A DNA stretch of 64,000 bases from Brachypterus glaber (GCA_958510825.1 OY294052.1:2811816-2875815); one strand, 5' to 3'. Shown: positions 44,212-54,265, numbered from the stretch's first letter. Translations and numbers: made by a program. Notes: generated by a model from the sequence alone, not told the origin.

Positions 44212-44439
44212 TGTTGTTTAGTAAAATGATATATTAAATGGACTGCCTTTTTATTTTAATTTTTTTACAATTTTTTACAAAATAATGAAGTACTCAATCT
44301 GACTCCTGTCATAATTAATAACAAGTCATGTTTTTTTTGGTCATGGCGCTCTTTTTTTTAAAAAACCATTGCAAAAGAAAGCCGATCAATTGAAATATTT
44401 CGAGTGAAAATAAAAATACAAAACAAGTATATCTGAACA
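44212..44439 (-). repeat. 5' LTR of the BEL element
   Basis: 228-bp direct repeat of 38124-38351. Expected to hold the element promoter. Confidence 0.95.
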
Positions 44440-44444
44440 ACTAT
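44440..44444. repeat. Target-site duplication of the BEL element (right)
   Basis: ACTAT, matching 38119-38123. Confidence 0.88.
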
Positions 44445-44903
44445 TAAACTGACACGTAAACTTTTCATGTCTGTTTGTAATTACCAGTTTTATATAAATT
44501 TAAATTTATACAGATAAAAAAAATTAAAAATCCTCCGTAGCGAAGCAAGATTTTAATCGATTGGTTTAAAAATGTACTTCTTTAATTATTGTAATAAATA
44601 ATTCATCTTTAACACAAAAATACAATTTGTGCTCTATAAAAATACACAGTTAAAAATAACTAAATATTTAGGGAAAATTGTGGGGGTAAAAACTAACTAT
44701 TTGTATCGAGGGGATAATTTCTGAATATATTTAATTCTACATTATACAATATTTGGAATGCAATAATATGCACATTTATTATAGAGAAATAAAGTGTTGA
44801 ATAAATTTTTATGACCTAAATATTATTCAGTAAATAATTAGCTAAAAACTTTCAAATATGTTACCCACTTTACACCGAACTATCCTTTCATTAATTTAAT
44901 ATA
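44445..44903. other. No feature recognised
   Basis: AT-rich spacer. Confidence 0.5.
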
Positions 44904-45112
44904 CAGTGCGATTATAAAGTGCCGAACAGTTTGTAAAGAAAATACTCTTCGTTTGAAGCCACGTCTCTGTTAGAGTTGTGCGCGACAAGCCCATGTGATT
45001 GCTACGTACAACAGCTCGGTGGCCAGTAAAACGCACGCAGCTGTCTTGCATTTTACTCATCGCTAATGCCAGTTTTGCATTAAAAAGTGTTCGGCACTTT
45101 ATAATCGCACGG
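44904..45112. mobile_element. Mariner-like MITE M
   Basis: 209 bp with ~25-bp inverted ends CAGTGCGATTATAAAGTGCC / GGCACTTTATAATCGCACGG, flanked by TA. The interior is GC-richer and non-coding. Ends and TA target fit the Tc1/mariner superfamily. Confidence 0.78.
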
Positions 45113-45896
45113 TATTTGATGTATTAATATATTAATTTTAATTAATTTAAAATATATATCCAGAATTGCGGTTTTAGAGCTTATAATTTATTGTATTGTA
45201 ATAATTATTATACATATATGTCTATAATAAAACGTGGATTTAAATTTAATGTTATAGAACGAAGTATTGTTATAGTTATTATGGACAATAAAAGCTTGGG
45301 AGAAATGATTATTCACAGGGTTAAATTTAAACTGCTCTCAATGTTATAATCAAATTTGAACATGAAATTTGTATAGTTGTGTGGGTTGGGGAAGCATTTG
45401 CTTATTGTATTTGCATTTTCGATACTTTAATAGAACTCCTACACTGATAGGACAGTAAATATCGTTTTAGACAGCCAGGCAGCGTTAAATGCATTAGAAA
45501 AGTCCAAATGTTGTAGAAGTGCCATAAACTACAAAACTTGTAAATGATTTAATATAAAAAAAGTTTGCTTTTGCTTATATAATAAGTATCTTATTATAAG
45601 ATACTTTCATATCAGGTTTAAAGTGATTATAGAGCTGGTGACCATTTTTATTTTCATCATTTTCACCCAGCTGTATTTTATATATATTTTAAAGTACATT
45701 TAAATTAAGCTATTTGCAAATCGCCAGGTCCTAGATCGGGTGGTTCCTTTGGATGCTAGAAAAGGTGGAGGGGATCCCACGTAAAATATATTTTTAACTT
45801 ACCGAGTCTATTTTCACAGTTTTACACCATTATTCAGTAGGTCAATGCGTAAAAAAGGATTTAAAAAGTTTATTTGTCATATGTCAACAGTAAAAA
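45113..45896. other. No feature recognised
   Basis: AT-rich unassigned sequence. Confidence 0.5.
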
Positions 45897-46000
45897 GTCT
45901 AAAGAATTTTCATTTAATCAAATTGCCATTTCATAAATTCTCATTTCTTTCAAAAATTAAGCATCACATATATGTCAAAGGCACTTTTTAAAGACTGTTT
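45897..46000 (+). repeat. Repeat V, copy 2
   Basis: TTTTCATTTAATCAAATTGC and TGTCAAAGGCACTTT match 26238-26340. Confidence 0.5.
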
Positions 46001-46658
46001 AAAAGTCTATTTTTTAATGTTAAAGTATTTCAGCTTTAAAAATATTATATTATAAATTATTAAGTTAATCACTATACCTACCCCTCCCTTTTTAAACAAA
46101 AAAGCTTGATTGATTTTTATTTTCGAGAAATTTTTTATTAAGAGAGGGGGCAGTCGACCCATAGCGTGACGTAATTATTTAGGGGATATGTCTGTTAGCG
46201 TGACGAAACGAAGAGTGATCAAAAATGGCCAAAAATATCGTGACGTAATTAACGAATGACCCCTTAAAGTAGAAATGTTACACTGAAAACTTATTCAGAA
46301 AAATTATATCATTTAAAGGAAATAAAAGGCTGTTAGAATAAATTCAAATGGTAACACAGAAAATAAAATAAAAATTCAATGCTGCTATAACCAACTGAAC
46401 ATACAGAATAATTCCTGGCCACGTATCCCCAAGGAAATAACAATAGAAAAAGGACACCCCCAGAGTATCGTTTTATAAAAACGAATTGCTCTAACCAAAT
46501 CTGCAAAAGTGCTGCTAAGTCGTGAAAAAGGTACAATATGTTACATGAGATTTTCGTTTAAACCATTACCTATGGAATAAGAATAAAGCATAGATTATGG
46601 TTAAGGTGGTCCTTATTTTAACTTTTTTCTACTGGTTAATGTTAACAAGACTGCCGTG
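46001..46658. other. No gene; CGTGACGTAATTA strings
   Basis: GTGACGTAATTA occurs twice in the same orientation at about 46167 and 46241, possibly a decayed element related to repeat O. No gene. Confidence 0.4.
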
Positions 46659-46719
46659 CTAAGCTGAAAGGTCCTATCTATATAGGGTTAACATACACAG
46701 ATAGGACCTTTCAGCTTAG
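46659..46719. repeat. Perfect 21-bp inverted repeat with 19-nt loop
   Basis: Arms CTAAGCTGAAAGG... at 46659-46679 and their exact complement at 46699-46719. A very stable hairpin; origin unknown. Confidence 0.75.
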
Positions 46720-47498
46720 GGAGGCGGAAGAGTTAATCCCTGCCTTTTATGGTATTGTTTGGAAATAGTACCTATAATAATATTAATATTTTTCTGCATG
46801 CAACAATATTTTTACGTTATAAAAAAATATTTATTTATTTTTTTAATTTATTGTATTTTTAGATTAACCTACTTTTAATTAAATTAATGAAATTTTCATT
46901 CAAATTAACCTATTTATTAAAAAGTTACGGAGGTCACGTGGCCCTTTTTGCGATTAAAAAGTGTTTCGCCCGATAGATTATTTGATTTTTGGTTTTAAAT
47001 TTATATTCAGATTATAAGTAAACAAATTGTACAAGAAAACTGAGTGTTTCCAAATTCGACAGCGAACAGCGAACAGTGTATAGACTTTCAGAACTAATAT
47101 CTTCAGATTGCAAAAAGTGCAAATATTGTCAACTGGTCCATTAAATGCAAAACAACTAGTATTAATAAATTTTATTTTTTAATTAATAATACTTATCGTA
47201 TGATAACAATCATCTAGCGCATCCTAAAGCAGGTAGGATATTAGGGGCGCTCTAAGGAGGGAGATGCTAAGCCTGCATAGTGGTTAAGTGTATGCCCGTC
47301 ACGTGTCGCAGTCTCAGCACCTCACGTTTTGCCCGCTCCTTTCAGATATATTTCCAGAATGATACCTCAGCCTCTAATCAACAATATTCAATTATTGCGG
47401 CGTAAAAATAATTGCGGCGGCTCTATTTCGGAAGCAATCTTCCATGGAGTCGTAATGATTTAGTGCACAGAGGGAAAGATATAATAATACAAACCCAG
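46720..47498. other. No feature recognised
   Basis: Unassigned; no repeat partner noted. Confidence 0.45.
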
Positions 47499-47719
47499 CT
47501 GAACAGTTGCAAGCGCCTTGTCAAAACATCGGCACTAGGCACTAATTTGAAACGTTATGAAATGGGAAGTTGTGTGAATAGGCAAGCACTAATACACCTG
47601 CGTGTTGCATAATTTATGAAAGTTTGAATGTCTGTATCTCCAAAACGTTATATTCTAGCGAAAACTGCATATAACATTTTTTGTAGAGCGTAAAAAGAAC
47701 TTTTATTTGAAATATATAT
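47499..47719 (+). mobile_element. DINE-1-like subfamily copy E, 5' part
   Basis: Contains ACAGTTGCAAGCGCC and ACATCGGCACTAGGCAC and matches 28019-28225. Interrupted on the right by hammerhead repeat F1; the 3' part resumes at about 48213. Confidence 0.65.
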
Positions 47720-48212
47720 ATTAATTCAGATACCACTGTAAAAGGTGCCCTCCTAGCGTTTAGGATTCAATTGGCGGCAATGTCCACCGTGGCATTGATT
47801 AATCTGCCCCCTAACCAGGTGTTGAGGGCTATGAACCCCGCATTGAAACAACTAAACTAATCTGCCCCCTATCGACAGCGTGCAATAGGTTCTTGAAACC
47901 AATAACTGCTTCCTTTTTTGGACTGTCGATAGGTTTATCCAGTCTCTGCTTTTAGCAGTAGATGTCGCTAGCTGTTTTTGCTTTTCCTTACAACGATTTT
48001 TAAACTCCATATAGAGATATATGGAAAGGATTTGATTTTCGTAGTTGTCCCTACTACCGATATGTGGCTCTGAAGAGTGCTAAAAAGCACGAAATCGATC
48101 AGTCACTTCGGAGAGACGACTGCGTTAATCAAACAAAAGTCGTTTTAAGGAATAGTAAAATGTTTTATATAGATTTTTTAAATTTGTAAATATCAAACAA
48201 TTTAATTTAGTT
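47720..48212 (+). mobile_element. Hammerhead-ribozyme repeat F, copy 1
   Basis: Non-coding repeat running from ATTAATTCAGATACCACTG to AAACAATTTAATTTAGTTT, inserted in DINE-1-like copy E. It shares its whole length with 52997-53449 except for an extra ~60 bp near 47813-47872 flanked by TAATCTGCCCCCT. Internal structure includes the arms CTATCGACAG / CTGTCGATAG, a CCATATA / TATATGG hairpin and the ribozyme at 48044-48120. No open frame. Resembles a retrozyme or a Penelope-type terminal repeat (inference). Confidence 0.78.
48044..48120 (+). ncRNA. Type I hammerhead ribozyme, copy 1
   Basis: Core CTGAAGA (48070-48076), stem II GTGCT-AAAA-AGCAC (48077-48090), GAAA (48091-48094), minimal stem III (A48094-T48099 around TCGA) and cleavage base C48100. 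Stem I pairs GTGGCT (48064-48069) with AGTCAC (48101-48106) using one G-U pair. It continues past internal loops with CCGA/TCGG and GTTGTCCC/GAGACGAC (one mismatch here). All invariant hammerhead bases are present; position 7 is A, which is allowed. Predicted cut is between 48100 and 48101. Activity is inferred. Confidence 0.86.
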
Positions 48213-48512
48213 TAATAATAATTAACTTAATTATAAGCAAAAAACGCTAAAAATGGGCGTTTTACCCCATTCTTACCCCCTTAACCCCAATCTTTTACCC
48301 TTAAAATCCTCTTCGAAATATGATAAGAAACAATATGCAAAAAACCGCTTGTCGATATCTTTTTTAGAAATGGAGTTAGCGAGTTTACATCCAGACAGAC
48401 AGACAGACAGACAAAGCAATTTTTTTACTGATTTCGACTCAGAATGGTCTAAAACGTCGAGAAATAAGTCAATGATTTTGAATTTTCGGCGAAGATTTCA
48501 ATACATCGGCAA
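48213..48512 (+). mobile_element. DINE-1-like subfamily copy E, 3' part
   Basis: AAAAAACGCTAAAAATGGGC, about four GACA units near 48393-48410 and ATTTTCGGCGAAGATTTC follow copy C's order. The sequence stops inside the terminal hairpin (ACATCGGCA at about 48503-48511). Confidence 0.65.
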
Positions 48513-49178
48513 ATGTGCGAAAATACTTTCTCGTAAAAAAGTTATGTTCAGAAACAATTTTTAATATTTTTGAGGAGGGGTGTCATGATTTTTTGTAAAA
48601 AAAATAATTATTAATTAAATATTTTGTGTAATTTTATTTAACTTTTTATGTGGTTTTTAAATTTTTCCTCTACTGTAAATAATAAAAAAGTTATGTCTAG
48701 AACGCTCAAGAAGTTTTTACGTTTAAATTACCGTAAATAATGTTTTTTGTAATTTTAATTTGCTAAGAATAATTCAATATTAAATAAAACGTTATCAAAA
48801 ACAGATATCGGTAAATAAAAATAAAACAACATCGAAAAATTTACAAGGATATAAAATTTCAATTTGTATTTTGATAGTGGATACAGAATATTTTATATCT
48901 CATGTACCCATTATATTTTTATATTTATGATTTTAATAAAATGCTATATTTTCAAAAATATATATTTTATGAAGGAGATTTTCATTTATTAGGCACGTTG
49001 TACTTGAGTTATTGAAAACATTCAATAAAAAGATTCACCTATTATTAAACTCTGATCTTTGTCATGCATTTTACCAATAATAAACGTTTAATAAATATTA
49101 AACCAAAGATAGTTTGATCAAGTAGGAAATAATACTAACATAAACTCCTGTTTTTTATTAATTTTGCTACCAAAGCTA
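48513..49178. other. No feature recognised
   Basis: AT-rich unassigned sequence. Confidence 0.5.
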
Positions 49179-49186
49179 CGGGTACC

Positions 49187-49410
49187 CAACGAACTAATAA
49201 CTCTGCTCTCTAGAATAGGCATTTCATTCGTTAAAACTGACAAAAACGTCGGCAACATAAACATTCGTCTGTCTTACTCGCACATCTTTACTGGTAATTG
49301 TTATTGTTCAGGCCTGAATATACCTACTATTTGTTTACAAACAAACCGAGATGTTAGCGATACTTTATTTTAACGGCATGCGTATTCTAGAAAGAGTTAT
49401 TAGTTCGTTG
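49187..49410 (-). mobile_element. hAT-like MITE, copy 2
   Basis: 224 bp with ends CAACGAACTAATAACTC and complement ending GTTCGTTG, flanked by perfect 8-bp duplications CGGGTACC (49179-49186, 49411-49418). Interior is the reverse complement of the copy at 2805-3052. Confidence 0.88.
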
Positions 49411-49418
49411 CGGGTACC

Positions 49419-50009
49419 TGGCTTTAATTTTGTACATTTTGCTAAAAGCAAATGTTTTTGTCTTTTAACTTAAACTCGTGCTGTTTTTTTAAGCAAAAAA
49501 TGCTATCCGCAGTTTAACCAAAAACATGCATAAGGCTGGGTTTATCAAAGTTCAGTTAAATTTAGCTGACACGTAATAACCATAACAACTCCATCCAAAA
49601 TCCAGAATTTGCTCTTAACTGAGACTTATATAAGGTTATAACTGTATACTGATAAACTGGGCCTAAGTCTCGAGATTTAACCCACGGTAATATCCTTAAA
49701 TTCTTAGTCTGTTAATAAGATACTACAAAATGCAACCTGATATATCGGAAATAAAATTATTCTTATATTCATGTAGCATTAGATATGCATAAAAATCTTG
49801 GTATCATATTTATTTGATTGTTGTACGTGCTTCAGCAAAATCAATTTCCGAATTCAAAATGTAAATGCAATCTATAGATCTGCTATCCATCGAAAAAAGT
49901 AGTAAGCCATTTTATTTATTGGTTTGAAAATTTTTACATATCTCACTTTACACTGTAACAAGGATTGATGTAAATTTACAATACACTAGGTGAGTCGTTT
50001 CGGTCCCAT
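49419..50009. other. No feature recognised
   Basis: AT-rich unassigned sequence. Confidence 0.5.
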
Positions 50010-50440
50010 CTAAGGTTTTTTTTTTAAGGTATAGTTATTTTAAATTTGCCGCTAAATACTCCACAAAGTCCGATTTACACTGAAGCATGTGGCTTGTTTT
50101 GAATGTCAACATAACCAAAATTTATAATTTTTGTTTACTTACTTTGTTTTTATGATATTTTGATGTTAAAAAAGAGAATTGATAGAGCTGTTGCTAAAAA
50201 CACTTTTGTATTCCTGTAGAAACAAAATTTGCTTATAAAATCGCTTTTATTCCAATAATTTAGAGGAATAAACCATTTTGTTGTTTTCATTAATGGCACG
50301 TCAATGTTTTACGGTTGTGTAAATTTGGCCTAGTAATTTCGCTTACGACGCATGCGTATCTTACGTTGCTATGGTAATTTCGAGATTGTTTACAAGCGGG
50401 AAGGTTTAAAATAACTATACCTTAAAAAAAATAACTATAG
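50010..50440. mobile_element. TIR element I, copy 2
   Basis: Same interior as 28956-29387; ends CTAAGGTTTTTTTTTTAAGG and complement CCTTAAAAAAAATAACTATAG. 431 bp. Confidence 0.78.
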
Positions 50441-50729
50441 TGGATGGCAAATTTAACTTGCGATGAAAATATTGTGTAATATTTTATTTTATCTGATGTG
50501 ATAATACTATACGCCTAATGTAATATTTGTATAAATATATTGTGAAATTACATTAGATACGAAAAAAACACTTAATAATATGGTAAAATTACTTTTAAAA
50601 TGTATGTTTTCTTTAAAAATATGGTAATACTACTTTTTTTTTGTATAAAATTAAAAAATACCTTCTAAAATACTGTAATATCACATTATAAATAATGTAA
50701 ATCAACATGCTCTTGTTACAATGTAGTAC
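50441..50729. other. No feature recognised
   Basis: Very AT-rich; contains diverged repeats of TAATATGGTAAAATTAC type. Confidence 0.4.
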
Positions 50730-50993
50730 ATAGAAAAAATGGATTCCTTGAACCAAGGACACGTGTCTTTGGATATGTTCAAAGTCATATTCTCTTGTTT
50801 CAAGGCTGGCATTTTCTTGAACCAAAGTCAATGTTCTTGAATAAAGAACGCTGATTTTTATTCCAAAACCCGTGCTCTTCATTCAAGGACATTGAGTTTG
50901 GTTCAAGAATATACCAGCCTTGAAACAAGAGAATATGGCTTTGAACATATACAAAGACACCTGTCCTTGGTTCAAGGAGTCCGTTTTTTCTAT
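50730..50993. mobile_element. Palindromic repeat H, copy 4
   Basis: 264-bp fold-back, close relative of 33039-33302 with the same length and terminal ATAGAAAAAA. Confidence 0.82.
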
Positions 50994-51094
50994 ATAGGTT
51001 ATGATTTACAATTTTGGCGAAGGCGCCACTATATAAATCATATATGAATCGTATTGAATCGTTAAAATACAAAATAGAACCTAAATACCGTCGA

Positions 51095-51185
51095 ATTTTG
51101 CATTTCACCCATTACCATGGTAATTTTCTATTACGAATCATCCAAAATCACAAACTACCATGATAAAATGGGTAAAATGCAAAAT
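51095..51185. repeat. 91-bp fold-back
   Basis: ATTTTGCATTTCACCCATTA and its mirrored arm TGGGTAAAATGCAAAAT flank a ~40-nt centre with CCATGG. Single copy. Confidence 0.55.
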
Positions 51186-51275
51186 ACGAAGCAGGGCTTT
51201 TAAATGATGTCCATTTTATGCTTTGCAAGCACATGACATGAAAAAGTCCAAAAAAAATCCATTTCCTATACTATA

Positions 51276-51613
51276 AATAATAGTTATTTATGGTACTAGT
51301 GGGTAAAGTAAGATATTGCCCATGAGAAAATTAACCTGCAAGGCGTCAGCCAAGCAGGTTAATTTTCGAGAGGGCAATATCGGTTTACCCATGAGTGCCA
51401 TACAAGGTTTTATCCAATAAATAGCTTAGAAATTCATATTTTTATTAAAAATTTTAATGACATTTACAAGAAAATAATTTGACAAGTGACAGTTGAGTGG
51501 GTAAAATAAATAATTATCCACTCAAAAAGGAAAAGCCACGCGGGAGTTATTATTCAGTTTATCTATTTAAAATGAAGCTGGTAATTGTCTCATTATCTGT
51601 ATGTATTGGATAA
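51276..51613 (+). repeat. Repeat J, copy 3
   Basis: Reverse complement of 2081-2413 along its length. GTACTAGTGGGTAAAG pairs with TTTACCCATGAGTGCC in a ~110-nt fold-back at its left end. Confidence 0.7.
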
Positions 51614-52996
51614 AAAAGTTATTCAATTTTTAAATCGCAAAGTGACTTATGGGCCACTCTGTAGAAATACCCACTTATTCGTATCATTTTCTTTTTCTCC
51701 GTATTGTGTTTTTGTGTGGACCAGCTAATCCATAGATGACTCTGTGTGAGTGCCTGTATTTTGTATGCCATCCGTGTAGAACACGGCAAAAATTATGCAC
51801 AATAAATTGAATGTGCACAAAATAAACGTCAAATTGTTTATCATTGTTATAGCAAATCGTGACGGATGTACCAAATAATTTATTTTGACGGCCATTTTTG
51901 GGGGTAGATTTAATAGTTTGTGTAGTTACTAACTGCAGTTTGCCATAAATACAAAAAAAAACAATGCATTACAAATATTTTATGCTGCGTATTTGTTAGT
52001 GTACACGCAGAAAAATGATTACTAAAAACAAATACGTAAATTTTCTATGTAATGTAGAATTAATTTGCCGTAGATTGCAACAGCAAGCCGCCGCTAGATA
52101 GAGTGGCCTTAGGTAGTATTCGGGGCATAACGTACGAGATTGTTTTTCGGTACACGGAAAGAAATTAGTGGGCTCTGCGCTATACATTATAAGATATTTG
52201 GTAACAGTGGCAAATTATAGTGATTTAAGCTATAGATTATAAGGGACACAATAACTAATAATGTTAAAAATAAATTGGGAACGATTATATATATTACAGA
52301 CACGATTATATTTATTACAGGCACTATTATAAATTTACAGAAATTTTATTATATTATAAAAATTATTAGCACGGACAATAATTAAATCTATTTAAGCTAT
52401 AAATGCCATACTATTTGTTATATTTTATTATTCACTAAACAATTAAAGTATTTCATATAAATTTTTACACTGACTGCCATAATTGTAAGAGAAAGCCTTG
52501 TATTTATATAATAAGCGATTATAATTTGCTTGGTATGTGTGTTATAGCGCTCCTAGCTATATATTTTTTTCCGTGTAGAGAAATAGGATATTAGTTTGTG
52601 TGGCTATAGTCAAAGTCGCTATTATAAATCAAAGATGGCCGGTAAAGTTTTCTATAAATCTTGGAAATTATATTCATCCAGTATAATCTCAGTTCGGATT
52701 TGGTATTGGGTTATAAATTACGACAAATGTCTCATGTATTATTCTATTTACAATGAATTTATGTAAATATATCACAAAGTTGCATATATTTAGATTTGGT
52801 ATTTTGTTTTAGATACACTCCGCAGTCTCAGACTAGAAGAGTCTTGTATGATTAAACTAAATTAAATTATCCAGTTTGAAAATTCATTCATGGTTCTGAA
52901 CGTCTGAACTTCTTATAGTGAAGTGGTTTATTATAAAATAATTAAAAAAATTAAAAAAAGGCTTACGTGAAGTCGATTATAAGCCTTTTTTTAATT
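51614..52996. other. No gene; hairpin near 52952-52990
   Basis: A small AAAAAGGCTTA / TATAAGCCTTTTT hairpin sits just left of the hammerhead pair. Otherwise AT-rich and unassigned. Confidence 0.45.
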
Positions 52997-53449
52997 ACTA
53001 AATTAAATTGTTTGATATTTACAAATTTAAAAAATCTATATAAAACATTTTACTATTCCTTAAAACGACTTTTGTTTGATTAACGCAGTCGTCCCTCCGA
53101 AGTGACTGATCGATTTCGTGCTTTTTAGCACTCTTCAGAGCCACATATCGGTAGTAGGGACAACTACGAAAATCAAATCCTTTCCATATATCTCTATATA
53201 GAGTTTAAAAATCGTTGTAAGGAAAAGCAAAAACAGCTAGCGACATCTACTGCTAAAAGCAGAGACTGGATAAACCTATCGACAGTCCAAAAAAGGAAGC
53301 AGTTATTGGTTTCAAGAACCTATTGCACGCTGTCGATAGGGGGCAGATTAATCAATGCCACGGTGGACATTGCCGCCCATTGAATCCTAAACGCTAGGAG
53401 GTCACCTTTTACAGTGGTATCTGAATTAATAAACTAAATTAAATTGTTT
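52997..53449 (-). mobile_element. Hammerhead-ribozyme repeat F, copy 2 (with head-to-tail junction)
   Basis: Minus-strand copy. Its tail ACTAAATTAAATTGTTT (plus-strand spelling) at 52997-53013 is repeated exactly at 53433-53449, in front of the head motif. In element orientation a tail end is joined to a head, giving a 436-bp period. Copy F1 ends with this tail and starts with this head, so the junction is what a tandem or circular template would give. Confidence 0.78.
53088..53164 (-). ncRNA. Type I hammerhead ribozyme, copy 2
   Basis: Same 77-nt motif on the minus strand with the outer stem GTTGTCCC/GGGACGAC fully paired (one G-U). Core CTGAAGA, stem II GTGCT-AAAA-AGCAC and GAAA are unchanged. 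Predicted cut is between 53108 and 53107. Confidence 0.87.
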
Positions 53450-53790
53450 GGCAATGTCCACCGTGGCATTGATTAATCTGCCCCCTATCGACAGCGTGCA
53501 ATAGGTTCTTGAAACCAATAACTGCTTCCTTTTTTGGACTGTCGATAGGTTTATCCAGTCTCTGCTTTTAGCAGTAGATGTCGCTAGCTGTTTTTGCTTT
53601 TCCTTACAACGATTTTTAAACTCTATATAGAGATATATGGAAAGGATTTGATTTTCGTAGTTGTCCCTACTACCGATATGTGGCTCTGAAGAGTGCTAAA
53701 AAGCACGAAATCGATCAGTCACTTCGGAGGGACGACTACGTTAATCAAACAAAAGTCGTTTTAAGGAATAGTAAAATGTTTTATATAGAT
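53450..53790 (+). mobile_element. Hammerhead-ribozyme repeat F, copy 3 (truncated at both ends)
   Basis: Starts inside the unit at GGCAATGTCC and stops at TTTTATATAGAT, before the tail seen in copies 1 and 2. Head-to-head with copy 2. Confidence 0.78.
53660..53736 (+). ncRNA. Type I hammerhead ribozyme, copy 3
   Basis: Identical core and stems to copy 2, on the plus strand: CTGAAGA at 53686-53692, GAAA at 53707-53710, predicted cut between 53716 and 53717. Confidence 0.87.
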
Positions 53791-53929
53791 CTTGTATGAT
53801 TGTTTTTAACGTTCCTAAATCAAAAAATACCCCCAAACCAAAAATAGTATATTTCTAACCTAATAAGAAAATAAAGCAAATCGAGAGATTCTATTTGACC
53901 AAATTAGCATCTCAGGAGTAAAAATACAC

Positions 53930-54045
53930 AAAAAATGTCATATAGTCAAATACTGTAGGAGCAACCGTTTAAAAAAAATCCATTTAAGAAGAAGTAACAT
54001 TTTGTGCCACTAAAAATGTTACTTTCTAAAAGGCTATTACTCCTT
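53930..54045 (+). repeat. Repeat Z, copy 2
   Basis: Matches 31540-31690 in block order. Confidence 0.5.
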
Positions 54046-54149
54046 TAATATTAAATTTAGGTGTTTTGGTGAACAATACTTTTTGCTTAGTTTTAAAGCA
54101 TCGCCCTGCAGCATTAAAAATTTATTGGTGCTTTTTTTGTTCCCCATGT

Positions 54150-54265
54150 CCATCTTCGAAGGGCCGTAGCTCCCTTAGGGCTCATTTCCGGACCAACCCT
54201 TATAGGAACTTTTTTCATATATTTTAACGTAGCATCACCTCTTAAATTTCTCAAATTATTTCTGA
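54150..54265 (+). repeat. Repeat Y, copy 2
   Basis: Matches 28365-28455 (TATAGGAACTTTTTTCATAT and following block). Confidence 0.45.

Larger units (their letters stand above)
38124..44439 (-). mobile_element. Full-length BEL/Pao LTR retrotransposon
   Basis: A 6316-bp minus-strand element with equal 228-bp LTRs (38124-38351, 44212-44439) starting TGTT and ending AACA, a perfect 5-bp target duplication, a primer-binding site, a tandem-repeat leader, one uninterrupted gag-pol frame and a polypurine tract. No mismatch was found between the LTRs where compared by eye, so insertion is very recent. No env. It appears competent for transposition. Confidence 0.96.
53034..53790. repeat. 341-bp inverted repeat made of F copies 2 and 3
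   Basis: Arms 53034-53374 and 53450-53790 are near-identical reverse complements of equal length around a 75-bp spacer. Read-through RNA would fold into a long hairpin. Confidence 0.88.

Noticed and set aside
46167..46255. Repeated GTGACGTAATTA strings as CREB/ATF-type regulatory sites
   Set aside because: They lie in a decayed repeat with no gene nearby.
52952..52990. Hairpin followed by T-run resembling a bacterial intrinsic terminator
   Set aside because: The context is a eukaryotic repeat region with no upstream gene; it is a small fold-back.
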